From the NCBI RefSeq assembly GCF_002220365.1, contig NZ_MTHB01000159.1, positions 115,353 through 179,352 on the forward strand: 64,000 bases of DNA, read 5' to 3'. This stretch comes from Caballeronia sordidicola. Lineage in GTDB: Bacteria; Pseudomonadota; Gammaproteobacteria; Burkholderiales; Burkholderiaceae. The notes under the pieces were generated by a model that worked only from the letters and a program-made list of their open reading frames with translations, had not been told where the DNA came from and searched no databases. Made by a program: the position numbers and the translations under genes. Position 1 is the first letter of the stretch; every line of letters starts with the position of its first letter. Positions 9,844 through 18,016 of the stretch are shown here, piece by piece.

Positions 9844-12105
9844 ATGACGCCGCAACGCGAGGAACCGGGCGCTGACCATTGGCAAGACGAGCCGCCTTTT
9901 CCCGTCGTACCGGAGCGTAACTTCACCGCCCAGCGCATGACCCTGCGGGTCCTGCTCATCGCCGCCATTGTCTTGCCCTGCCTGTATGTGGCGGCCATGT
10001 CGTGGAGTGACCTGAAAGGGCGCGAAGCCGATGCCGCCGAGGTGGTTGACCGCAACGCGCACGTCGCCGAAGAACACGCGCTGAAAGTCTTCGACATGAA
10101 CGAGACGCTCAACGCCCGCGTGATCGACCTGATCGACGGCGTGGACGACGACACGCTGCGCCGCGAAGAACTCGCCGTTCACAACAAACTCGTGGCAATG
10201 GGCGGCGGTTATCCGCAAGTGGCGTCGGTGAGCATTATCGGCGCGGATGGGCGCCTGATTGCCACGAGCCGCATCTACCCCGCGCCAGATATATCGATTG
10301 CAACCCGCGACGACTTCGTCGGCATCCGCGACAACAAGATGTTTGAAAACGTCTCCCGCGTGATGTTCGGCAAGGTGGCGGGCGAGACCGTGTTCAACAC
10401 GGCCGTGCCGCGCAAAACCCCGGATGGCCGCTTTGACGGCATTGTGACCGTCGCGCTCCGCCCAGGTTACTTTGGCGCGTTCTATAACGAGTTGCTGGGC
10501 GAACACTCCACCGTATCGCTTGGCCTCACGCGCGCGGACGGCGCCGTGCTCGCCTGGTATCCCACGCGGCCGCCCGAGCGCATGGATCTCGCCGCCAGTT
10601 CGCCGTTGCGCGAAGCGTATGCCTCGGGAGAGCGGAACGGCGTCGTGCGAATGCGCTCAGGGCTCGACAACGAAATGAAGATCGTGGCGTATCGCAAGGT
10701 GGGGAATTATCCGGTGTATGTCTCCAGCGGATATCCCCTCGCCACCATCTGGGCTGCGTGGTACCGGCATGTCAGCGTGCTGATGCTGTCCTTGTTCGCG
10801 CCGTGCGTGGTGTTGTGGGGCGTGATCTGGTTGTCGCTGCGCCGCCTCGCCAATGAAGAAGATGCTTGGGAGCGCTGGCAGGCTGAAGCCTCCATGCGCC
10901 GTTCGATCGAATCGGCGTACCGGCAGGCACGCAAGATGGAAGCGCTGGGCAATCTGGTCGGAAGTGTCGCGCATGATTTCAACAACCTGCTGATGATCCT
11001 CTCAACGAACGTCCAGATTGTCCGGCGACGCGGCGCTACCGGACTGGATCGCGAGTTGTCGGCCATGGAGCGTGCGCTCAAAAGCGGCCAGTCGCTCACG
11101 CGCCAGTTGCTGGGCGTCGCCCGCAAGCAGCCGCTGCGCAACGAGACCATCGCCATCGGCAAGTGGCTGCCGGCCTGCCGGGAACTGTTGAAGGCGTCGC
11201 TCGGCGCGAAGGTCGCGCTGAATCTGGAAACGAATGGCGACGTATGGCCCGTTCGCGTCGATGCCGCCGAGCTGGAACTCGCACTGATCAACGTGGCCGT
11301 GAACGCCCGCGACGCCATGCCGAGCGGCGGCACCTTCTCGGTCCAGGCAAACAACGTGCAGTTTCGCCACGAGGACGGTTTTCCTATCGTCGGCGAATTC
11401 GTGCAGTTGACGCTGGAGGACACCGGCGCCGGCATGGGTCCCGAGGTCCTTGGCCGCGCGTTCGAACCGTTGTTCACCACCAAGTCCAAAGGCATGGGTA
11501 CCGGCCTGGGCCTGCCGCAAGTGTTCGCGTTCTGCGAGCGCGCGGGCGGCGTGGCAACCATCGACAGTGCGGTCGGCGCGGGCACGTCGGTACGGCTGTA
11601 TCTGCCGCGCGCGAGCGAAACCGCATCCGAAGCGCTCGACGCACAACATGACACGGCTGCAACCACCGAATCGCACGGGCTGCGCGTGCTGCTGGTGGAA
11701 GATAACGAAGAAGTCGCGGCAGGCACCGAAGCGTTGTTGTCGATGATGAATCACTACGTGACGCATATTTTCAACGCGGACGGTGCGCTCGCCATGCTGG
11801 AGGCGGCCCGTCACGACGTCGCCAATGACGGTGTGTTGCCGTTCGATGTCGTGCTCTCCGATATCCACATGCCGGGCAAACTGAACGGCATTGACCTGGC
11901 CGAGATCCTGCAAAGCTGGATACCGCGCGTACCCGTCATCCTGGTGACAGGTTATGCCGAAGAACTGGACCGGGCGCGTGGGGTCGATGCGCGCGTGCTG
12001 TCCAAACCGTTCGATATCGCCCTGCTCGATTCGCTTCTGCAAGCCATTCGCGAAGACCTGAACGCACGCGCCGACAATCGCGAGCACGGCGAAGCCCCGC
12101 ACTGA
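9844..12105 (+). CDS. Hybrid sensor histidine kinase with periplasmic sensor and receiver domain
   Basis: The 753 residues contain a membrane segment at about 33-50, a periplasmic PDC/dCache-like sensor at about 51-300 and a second membrane segment at about 308-330. The HisKA domain follows, with H-box VAHDFNNLL (His about residue 377). Next come the ATPase domain (N box NVAVNARDAMP; G boxes DTGAGMG and GTGLGLPQV) and a C-terminal receiver domain from about 613 with VLLVEDNEEV, phospho-acceptor VVLSDIHMP near 672 and conserved KPFD. It senses an unknown periplasmic ligand and may pass phosphate internally. No separate response regulator is adjacent. Confidence 0.93.
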   Translation: MTPQREEPGADHWQDEPPFPVVPERNFTAQRMTLRVLLIAAIVLPCLYVAAMSWSDLKGREADAAEVVDRNAHVAEEHALKVFDMNETLNARVIDLIDGVDDDTLRREELAVHNKLVAMGGGYPQVASVSIIGADGRLIATSRIYPAPDISIATRDDFVGIRDNKMFENVSRVMFGKVAGETVFNTAVPRKTPDGRFDGIVTVALRPGYFGAFYNELLGEHSTVSLGLTRADGAVLAWYPTRPPERMDLAASSPLREAYASGERNGVVRMRSGLDNEMKIVAYRKVGNYPVYVSSGYPLATIWAAWYRHVSVLMLSLFAPCVVLWGVIWLSLRRLANEEDAWERWQAEASMRRSIESAYRQARKMEALGNLVGSVAHDFNNLLMILSTNVQIVRRRGATGLDRELSAMERALKSGQSLTRQLLGVARKQPLRNETIAIGKWLPACRELLKASLGAKVALNLETNGDVWPVRVDAAELELALINVAVNARDAMPSGGTFSVQANNVQFRHEDGFPIVGEFVQLTLEDTGAGMGPEVLGRAFEPLFTTKSKGMGTGLGLPQVFAFCERAGGVATIDSAVGAGTSVRLYLPRASETASEALDAQHDTAATTESHGLRVLLVEDNEEVAAGTEALLSMMNHYVTHIFNADGALAMLEAARHDVANDGVLPFDVVLSDIHMPGKLNGIDLAEILQSWIPRVPVILVTGYAEELDRARGVDARVLSKPFDIALLDSLLQAIREDLNARADNREHGEAPH

Positions 12106-12299
12106 GCCGGGCGCCTTTTTCCACACCATTTGTAAAAATATCCGCTCGCCGGCAGGCATCGGGAGGAGACGCCTGGGACTAAGGACGGCTTCACAGCGCT
12201 CACGCATGCTACCCGGCACGCGAGTTGCGAGTCCTTGAAGGAATTGCGGCGAATCCGTCTGACGCGTCGCATTTCAATCCAGCTACCCAGGAGGCAGCC

Positions 12300-13532
12300 A
12301 TGCGACACACAGTTATTGGTATTTTCGATACCTACGACCAGGCCGAAGTGGCGCGTAGCGCGCTTGTTGCGTCGGGTTTTGCTCATTCCGACATCGAACT
12401 CCAGGCTGCACCCGAATCTTCTTCGCCCGAAGATCCGACTCTCGCGCCGGGCGTGGGGCAACCGTCCGAAACTGGCGGCGTGCTGGCGAACATCGAACGC
12501 TTCTTTTCGATGCTGTTCGGCGGCCGCGATCAACCGCCCGAAGTAGCCCATTATTCCGAAGCCGTGCGGCGTGGGGCGGTACTGGTGGCAGTCGATACGG
12601 CAACGGAGGCGCTCGCCGACACCGCGCGCCAGACGCTTGCTGAACAAGGCGCAATCGATATAGACGAACGCGCGGCCAGCTGGGGCACGCTGAATCACTC
12701 AAGGACGGGCAGGCCGGTACCGGCAGCCGATGAAGCCGAAAGCCGCGATCATTCGCTGCTCGACGAGCTCGGCCTGGGTAGCGGCAGCGCCGTGCCGGGA
12801 CATGCGCCAGTGAATCCGCCGGTGGATCCCCTTGACCCCGTTCGCGCCGATGCCAACAGGGCACGTGCTTATCCGCACGCTGATCGTGACGATCCGGCTG
12901 TGCGGCCGCTCGACCCGATCAGCCCGGTCGGCCGCGATGTATTTGCCGGCGGCAGCGACTCGACCTATCGCGCAACCGGCGGCGATCCGATGACCAGCGG
13001 CACGGTCTGGCAGGACACGGACGAAACGAAACTTCGCGCGGCGGGTGCGGAGGATCCGTTGACGGGAACAACTTCCGCGCAAAGCTGGCGCGCTGTCGAT
13101 CCCCTCGATCCGCTGGATGAAACCGAAACGTCGGCGCGAGTCAGTAGCGCTGGCGCCATGAGCGCGACGGGAGCGCCGGTTCCAGGTACGTTGAGTCAGA
13201 CCGGTGATTCGGCGCTCGGGTTGCATGCGGGCCCGCGGAACACGATGCCGGACGAGTACATGGAGTACGAGGACGAGTTCCGCACGGATTACGAATCGAA
13301 GTACGCGGCGACGGGTACGAGTTATGAAGAGTACGAGGAAGCGTATCGATACGGCGTGACAGCGGCCAGCGACGAGCGTTATCACCGCCGCAACTGGGAC
13401 GATACGATGGAAACCGAACTGCGCCGCGATTGGGAAGGCCGCAGTTCAGGTGGCCATGACACATGGGAGCGTTTCAAGCTCGCGGTACGTCATGGCTGGG
13501 AGCGTGTGACGGGCCATCAGCATCATCTGTAA
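12300..13532 (+). CDS. Stress-type protein with GsiB/17M-like N-terminal domain, 410 aa
   Basis: A strong AGGAGG ribosome site lies just before the ATG at 12300. The first 120 residues (MRHTVIGIFDTYDQAEVA...) resemble the general stress protein 17M-like domain, followed by AVLVAVDT. The middle, about 130-310, is low-complexity and rich in D, P, G and S, with several DPLDP motifs. The C-terminal 80 residues are highly charged and aromatic (YEEYEEAYRYGV, NWDDTMETELRRDWE). I infer a stress or envelope-stability role from family resemblance only. It is monocistronic and followed by a strong terminator. Confidence 0.75.
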   Translation: MRHTVIGIFDTYDQAEVARSALVASGFAHSDIELQAAPESSSPEDPTLAPGVGQPSETGGVLANIERFFSMLFGGRDQPPEVAHYSEAVRRGAVLVAVDTATEALADTARQTLAEQGAIDIDERAASWGTLNHSRTGRPVPAADEAESRDHSLLDELGLGSGSAVPGHAPVNPPVDPLDPVRADANRARAYPHADRDDPAVRPLDPISPVGRDVFAGGSDSTYRATGGDPMTSGTVWQDTDETKLRAAGAEDPLTGTTSAQSWRAVDPLDPLDETETSARVSSAGAMSATGAPVPGTLSQTGDSALGLHAGPRNTMPDEYMEYEDEFRTDYESKYAATGTSYEEYEEAYRYGVTAASDERYHRRNWDDTMETELRRDWEGRSSGGHDTWERFKLAVRHGWERVTGHQHHL

Positions 13533-13560
13533 CCCGACCCGCACTGCTCAACATGTTGCA

Positions 13561-13597
13561 ACGCCAACGGCCCGCTAAAGCGGGCCGTTGGCGTTTT
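13561..13597. terminator. Strong intrinsic terminator
   Basis: Arms of 16 bp pair perfectly (13561-13576 with 13579-13594) around an AA loop and are followed by T4. It lies between the convergent genes ending at 13532 and 13636 and probably stops the rightward transcript. Confidence 0.9.
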
Positions 13598-13635
13598 GCT
13601 GAAGGGTTTTTCTTGAAGCGAGTTTTTGCCGAGGC

Positions 13636-14190
13636 CTAAACCGTTGCGAGGCGCTGAACCCACGCGGCGTATTTATCGACGAAATTCTGCAAGAACTTGC
13701 GCATGTCTTCATTCACGATAGTCCCGCTGGCATCAATACGGTTTTCATCGTGCTTGATGAACATCTCCGGCTGGCCCATCAGCGGCACGTCCAGGTAAGC
13801 AAGCACGTTGCGAAGGTGCGCCTGTGCGAGCGCCGTACCGGTCGCGCCCAGCGACGTCCCAAGGATCGCACCCGGTTTGTTGGCCCATGCGCTCTGCCCC
13901 CACGGCCGCGAACCCCAGTCCAGCGCATTCTTCAGCACGCCTGGAATCGACCGGTTGTATTCCGGCGTCACGAACAGCAGTCCATTCGCCGCCGCTATCT
14001 TTTGCTTTAAGGTTCGCGCGGCTTCGGGAAAGTCGCTGTCGTAGTCCTGGCTATAGAGCGGCAAGTTCGCAATATCCAGGAACTCGAACGAAAAATCCGG
14101 CGGCGCAAGTGACGCTACCGCATGCGCGAGCTGCTTGTTGAATGACTCTCGGCGAATGCTGCCAACAACAACCGCAATCTTGTAGGTCAT
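13636..14190 (-). CDS. NAD(P)H-dependent FMN reductase (chromate/quinone reductase type)
   Basis: The 184-residue flavodoxin-fold protein has the FMN-phosphate loop GSIRRESFN near residues 10-18 and the family motif TPEYNRSIPGVLKNALDW near 75-92. Relatives (ChrR, YieF, Azr types) reduce quinones, chromate or azo dyes with NAD(P)H in the cytoplasm. Length fits. The gene is monocistronic; the ATG at 14190 lies 5 bases downstream of a GGGACAAG-like leader, so the ribosome site is weak. Confidence 0.9.
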   Translation of the reverse strand: MTYKIAVVVGSIRRESFNKQLAHAVASLAPPDFSFEFLDIANLPLYSQDYDSDFPEAARTLKQKIAAANGLLFVTPEYNRSIPGVLKNALDWGSRPWGQSAWANKPGAILGTSLGATGTALAQAHLRNVLAYLDVPLMGQPEMFIKHDENRIDASGTIVNEDMRKFLQNFVDKYAAWVQRLATV

Positions 14191-14567
14191 GGCTTGTCCC
14201 GGTGACTGATTGAAGCGGAAGGATGAACTGCATCCACGAATGTAACGCGTACCAGCCGGCCCATCATAGGCGCTCGACCGGGGCCAAGGCTATCCGAAAT
14301 GGGTCGGATTGACGCCTGGACCGGCATCTGACGGTGGACGTTTCCTGTCGCGTTCTGCTTCGAGATGGGCGTTTCGATCGATACCGGGCGACAGCCCTGT
14401 TTCAAGCCATTTTCGAGATGATTTCCACAAAGTTGTCCACAGAAACTGTGGACAACTTTGCAGATGTTTAATAATTCGCACTAAACCGCTCGAAACTTGG
14501 CGGAATAAGGCTAGAGGCGTGGCGAAGGCCGGCAGGAGCGCCGTTATCGCCAGCGACGGGCCAAAAG
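14191..14567. other. Intergenic with a large perfect hairpin
   Basis: No gene is supported. The notable content is the inverted repeat at 14428-14460, listed separately. Confidence 0.5.
14428..14460. repeat. Perfect 15-bp inverted repeat with DnaA-box-like halves
   Basis: CAAAGTTGTCCACAG at 14428-14442 pairs perfectly with 14446-14460 around an AAA loop. Each arm contains TTGTCCACA, one base from the DnaA consensus TTATCCACA. There is no T-run directly after the stem on the plus strand, so a terminator is less obvious than a protein-binding or cruciform site. It could still terminate the small leftward gene ending at 14568. Confidence 0.75.
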
Positions 14568-14708
14568 TCATTGACCGAAGAACACATTGCATTGCGACGG
14601 CGGACCCTGGCACGTCGATGACTGTGAATTGGCGTTGGCGGCGGCGCTGGCAGCACCTGCCGCAGCGAACAAAGCGACAGCGGCGAAGAGGGAAAGCATG
14701 CGTTTCAT
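14568..14708 (-). CDS. Small secreted peptide, 46 aa
   Basis: The ATG at 14708 is preceded by GAGGTG six bases upstream. The product begins MKRMLSLFAAVALFAAAG, a clean signal peptide cleaved probably after ASA near residue 21. The mature part of about 25 residues is NSQSSTCQGPPSQCNVFFGQ with a few Ala/Asn residues before it. Two cysteines seven apart could form a disulphide in the periplasm. I do not recognise the family. The good ribosome site and signal peptide make it likely to be real. Confidence 0.7.
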   Translation of the reverse strand: MKRMLSLFAAVALFAAAGAASAAANANSQSSTCQGPPSQCNVFFGQ

Positions 14709-15010
14709 GAGACACCTCGGGGAGTTGGCTACGATCGAACTCGATCGGCGAATCGAGAATATCGATTAAGCGAACGCGGAAAAATGCCGGTGTAAGGAAT
14801 TGATCCTTACTGAAAGCGCAATGATTGGAACGCTGCGGGCCAGAATAAGCGAGCGATCATCTTCGCGTGCCGGACAACAAATTTCACATTCATGCGCGAC
14901 GGACAACAATATGTTTTCTCAATCGACATTGGTCATCGATAGCAATGTGAATAGACTGCTTCACATCGGCGGCGTGAAACGCGCCGTCTCCAAACAGTCG
15001 AGGATTCGTC
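14709..15010. other. Intergenic promoter region
   Basis: This divergent interval lies between the small secreted peptide and a DUF4148 gene. Apart from serving as their promoters I see nothing definable. Confidence 0.4.
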
Positions 15011-15298
15011 ATGCAACGCACGCTTATCGGAAGTTTGTTTGTCGCCGCACTGGTCTCATCGGCACCGGTCTTTGCGCAATCCACCGACACCGTCCAGCAA
15101 AACGCGTACGCGCCTAGAACGAGGGCCGAGGTGAAGGCAGAACTTATCGCTGCACAAAAGAGCGGTGAGCTCGACGCGATCCATTCGGAAAGTTATCCCC
15201 AGTTGCTGCCCTATCAAACCGCGCGGTTCGAACGCGTCACACCGGGTACGGATACGACGGTGACGCAAGCGAACGGCATGCGCGTGAGCACGCAATAA
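15011..15298 (+). CDS. DUF4148 family secreted protein
   Basis: The 95-residue product starts with a signal peptide (MQRTLIGSLFVAALVSSAPVFA) cleaved near residue 22. The DUF4148 signature RAEVKAELIAAQKSGEL follows. These small periplasmic proteins are abundant in Burkholderiaceae and have no assigned function. A second member lies at 36969-37223. No ribosome site stands out before the start. Confidence 0.85.
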   Translation: MQRTLIGSLFVAALVSSAPVFAQSTDTVQQNAYAPRTRAEVKAELIAAQKSGELDAIHSESYPQLLPYQTARFERVTPGTDTTVTQANGMRVSTQ

Positions 15299-15448
15299 GC
15301 GCAACCGGGAAGTTATCGGCGGGAAGAGAGAGCAACGCGGTGGATTGAATTGCTGAGGTCACGGTGTCTGTCGAATCACGCCATGTCTCGATTGGCAAGC
15401 GGTTTAATGTTGAACATGACGCGACCAGAACGGGTCCATCGGGCTCCG

Positions 15449-16405
15449 CTATGAGGTCAACATGGCCAGACACACCGTGACCGTGATAAGCGAGATAACC
15501 GTGGAAAACAGAATGGTGCTGGACGTCACCGCCGCTTCCCGCCGATAAAACTCCGCCAGCATGAACGGCCCCGTCCCCGTGGGCAACGCGCTGAGTATGA
15601 CAGCCGTCTTCGCCCACAACAGCGGCAATGCGAACACATGAAACGCCAGCCACCACGTCAGCAGCGGTTGCGCAATGAGCTTGGCCAAGACGAGCATGGT
15701 GGTGGTTTTCGCCGCGCCGCCTTCTGACTTCTCGCCAAGGAATAGTCCGAGCGCAACAAGTGCGCACGGACTGGCCGCTGCGCCCAGCAACTTCAGAAAC
15801 GTGTCCGCACCACCCGAGATAGTGAACCCCGCTCCGCTGCATAGCCAGCCCGCGAACGGCGCGAACAATAACGGATTGGTGGCCAGCGACCTGACCACTT
15901 TGCCAAGCGTGGCGACAAAGTTCTTCTCCGTCTGCAACCCCAGTTCGATCAACACAATAGCCACGGCGAACAGCACGCATACTGTCATGATCATCGCAAT
16001 CACCGCGGGCGCGAGGCTCGCGTGACCGAAGGCGAGCAGGCATAACGGCAAGCCGATGAAACCCGCATTCGGATACGCGGCGTTGAGACCGTCGAGGCTG
16101 GCATCGGCGAGATCACGCGACTGTTTCAATCGAATCAGCACGGTCAGCAGGAATATCCCGCCCGCCCCCAGGCCGAACGCTGCAATGAACGCAGGCTGAT
16201 CAAGCGTATGCCATGGCGTGGTCGCCATGATGTCGAAGAGCAGCGCGGGCAACGCCAGATAGACCACGAATCGATTCAGTTCCGACGACGCATTCGGCCC
16301 CAGCCGATTGGTCTTGCGGCACGCATAACCGGCGAAGATCAACGCGAACACGGGAAGAATGATTGTTAGAAGCGGTGTGAAAAGCGACGAGACCAGCGAC
16401 GGCAT
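15449..16405 (-). CDS. AEC (auxin efflux carrier) family transporter
   Basis: The 318-residue integral membrane protein has about ten hydrophobic segments in two halves, starting PLLTIILPVFALIFAGY and including the family motif NAGFIGLPL in segment 4. AEC members export or exchange organic acids and similar small molecules. I chose the ATG at 16405 (MPSLVSSLF); another at 16420 is possible. The gene is monocistronic and I cannot infer a substrate from its neighbours. Confidence 0.9.
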   Translation of the reverse strand: MPSLVSSLFTPLLTIILPVFALIFAGYACRKTNRLGPNASSELNRFVVYLALPALLFDIMATTPWHTLDQPAFIAAFGLGAGGIFLLTVLIRLKQSRDLADASLDGLNAAYPNAGFIGLPLCLLAFGHASLAPAVIAMIMTVCVLFAVAIVLIELGLQTEKNFVATLGKVVRSLATNPLLFAPFAGWLCSGAGFTISGGADTFLKLLGAAASPCALVALGLFLGEKSEGGAAKTTTMLVLAKLIAQPLLTWWLAFHVFALPLLWAKTAVILSALPTGTGPFMLAEFYRREAAVTSSTILFSTVISLITVTVCLAMLTS

Positions 16406-16479
16406 GAGCAGCGGAGCCAAGTGAACGAGGCCAAGAGCATAGCGGCTGAATCCGCTTGTCGCAGGGAGAACTTTATAAA

Positions 16480-16496
16480 GGTGAGCGATTTCGGGA
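16480..16496 (+). repeat. Dispersed iteron-like 17-mer (GGTGAGCGATTTCGGGA)
   Basis: This exact match to the origin motif GGTGAG-N6-CGGGA lies about 75 bases upstream of the leftward AEC transporter start and about 35 kb from the origin cluster. Confidence 0.85.
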
Positions 16497-16747
16497 GCCG
16501 CGCGAGGTGAGTTGCATGACCTGGCAAAAACTCACGCTTGAGGCTATTTGCAAGTATCGCTAACTAGATCGAAGACGTAAGCGAGCCTCAGCAAGTGCTT
16601 GAGGTATACCGCTGTGAGCCTTTATCTATAAGGCTTTCACGGTGCACCCATTACATCGCTCAGAGATCTTCATTGCGTGCCGCATGGGTGATACGCGACA
16701 CAAACTCGACGCTGCGCTCGCGTGAGTCTGAAGTGAGTGACGCTATA

Positions 16748-16764
16748 GGTGAGGTTATACGGGA
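16748..16764 (+). repeat. Dispersed iteron-like 17-mer (GGTGAGGTTATACGGGA)
   Basis: This is the second exact copy of the motif between the AEC transporter and lipocalin genes. It shares its upstream CGCTATA with the copy at 16951. Confidence 0.85.
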
Positions 16765-16950
16765 GGGTGATCGTGCGATGATGAGAAAGCACATGAAGAG
16801 CGTTGAGCAAGTGTTGCGGCGAAACGGATGCGCCACGTTAAAGTGTTCTCTATCAACGAGTTGCGACCTGTTGTTAAAACAGTTGATACGGCTGCAGGTG
16901 AGCTTTCAGTGCTTGCTGGCAGTGCTTTCGGATGACTTCATCACGCTATA

Positions 16951-16967
16951 GGTGAGGCTATGCGGGA
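16951..16967 (+). repeat. Dispersed iteron-like 17-mer (GGTGAGGCTATGCGGGA)
   Basis: This is the third exact copy, 68 bases before the lipocalin start. It may overlap or neighbour that gene's promoter. Confidence 0.85.
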
Positions 16968-17034
16968 CCCGAAGCAACGGAATGAAGCTTGCTAATACAG
17001 CGACGCGTACCGCTTAAACACAACGAGGACCATT

Positions 17035-17601
17035 ATGAAATTCAAACGATCCGTCACCATCGGCACAACGGCTTTGCTGGTGATTGGCGGACTGGGCCTG
17101 ATCGCCGCATGCACCATGGCCGGCAGCAACAAGAGCGGCAACGCGCATGTGCCCGAGCCTGCGAAGCCGGTCGATCTCGATCGTTACCTGGGCCAATGGT
17201 ACGAATTTGCACGTTATGAGAACCGCTTTGAACGCGGCTGCGAAGCCGTCACGGCGAACTATGCAAAACGCGATGACGGGCTGGTCTCCATCATCAATTC
17301 ATGCCGGGATGGCGGAGTGAATGGCGCGTTCAGGTCGTCCGAAGGGAAGGCGAAGATTGTGCCGGATTCAAACAACACGAAGCTCAAAGTGTCGTTCTTC
17401 GGGCCGTTCTACGTAGGCGATTACTGGGTGCTCGATCACGCCGATGACTACACGTGGTCCATCGTCGGCGAACCGAGCGGCAAATATCTGTGGATCCTGA
17501 CGCGTGAAGCGAAACCCTCTGCTGAGCAACGCACGGCATTGGTCAATCGCGCGCGCACGCTCGGCTACGACGTGACCTTGTTGCGAGAGACGCTGCATTG
17601 A
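17035..17601 (+). CDS. blc: Outer-membrane lipocalin (Blc type)
   Basis: The 188-residue product has a lipoprotein signal with lipobox LIAAC (Cys about residue 26) and the lipocalin motif YLGQWYEFARYENRFERGC near residues 51-69. Also visible are FFGPFYVGDYWVLDHADDY and a C-terminal WILTREAKPS. Blc-like lipoproteins bind fatty acids or lysophospholipids at the outer membrane, often under envelope stress. The gene is monocistronic, with an iteron-like site 68 bases upstream. Confidence 0.93.
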   Translation: MKFKRSVTIGTTALLVIGGLGLIAACTMAGSNKSGNAHVPEPAKPVDLDRYLGQWYEFARYENRFERGCEAVTANYAKRDDGLVSIINSCRDGGVNGAFRSSEGKAKIVPDSNNTKLKVSFFGPFYVGDYWVLDHADDYTWSIVGEPSGKYLWILTREAKPSAEQRTALVNRARTLGYDVTLLRETLH

Positions 17602-17644
17602 ACACATCACGCGTGGACCTGTTGAACGCTCACGCGCGAGGTGT

Positions 17645-17938
17645 TCAAGCACCAATCAGGAAACGTTCCCTGTTACGCCCTGCCAGCCAGCCGGGTGGGC
17701 GTCCGCGTCCGCTCCATGTTTCGCCGGTCTTTGGATCGCGATACTTCGGCGGCAGCGGCGCCTTCCTGGCCGGCCGGCCGCGCCTCGCTGAAAAGCCCAG
17801 CTCTTCGACGGTCAAGTCGTAGTCGACGATCTTGCGCTTGATGTCCTCGATCACAGCCGCAATTTCCTTCTGCTGTACAATCGCAACTTCCTTGTGCAGT
17901 TTTTCGAGTTGTGCGCTCAGTTGCTTGTAGGTGGCCAT
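17645..17938 (-). CDS. H-NS family nucleoid protein
   Basis: The 97-residue product has an N-terminal coiled coil (ATYKQLSAQLEKLHKEVA...) and the C-terminal DNA-binding motif as YRDPKTGETWSGRGRPPGWL. H-NS proteins bind AT-rich DNA and silence transferred genes. The ATG at 17938 follows GGAGCAGCTT, a good ribosome site; the upstream extension to 17977 is unlikely. An AT-hook-like RRGRPARK lies in the linker. It is convergent with the lipocalin gene. Confidence 0.93.
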   Translation of the reverse strand: MATYKQLSAQLEKLHKEVAIVQQKEIAAVIEDIKRKIVDYDLTVEELGFSARRGRPARKAPLPPKYRDPKTGETWSGRGRPPGWLAGRNRERFLIGA

Positions 17939-18016
17939 AAGCTGCTCCTGGATTCGACATGCGCGCAAATTGGACACGGCGCGGTAACGCCGGTCGTCGG
18001 TTTTACTCGCTGCCGT

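Larger units (their letters stand above)
16406..17034. other. Intergenic region with three initiator-type 17-mers
   Basis: No protein is supported; a frame at 16595-16951 lacks a ribosome site and family features. The region holds three exact copies of GGTGAG-N6-CGGGA in the same orientation, listed separately. The second and third are each preceded by CGCTATA, extending their similarity to 24 bp with two differences. Confidence 0.6.

Noticed and set aside
10227..10243. GGTGAGCATTATCGGCG in the kinase gene
   Set aside because: It has one mismatch in the conserved 3' block and lies in coding sequence with no other copy nearby; a single near match of this kind is expected by chance.
11002..12219. 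405-codon minus-strand frame opposite the hybrid kinase
   Set aside because: It is antisense to the catalytic and receiver domains of a well-supported kinase.
16595..16951. 118-codon frame in the three-site interval
   Set aside because: No ribosome site, no family, and its composition is unlike nearby genes.
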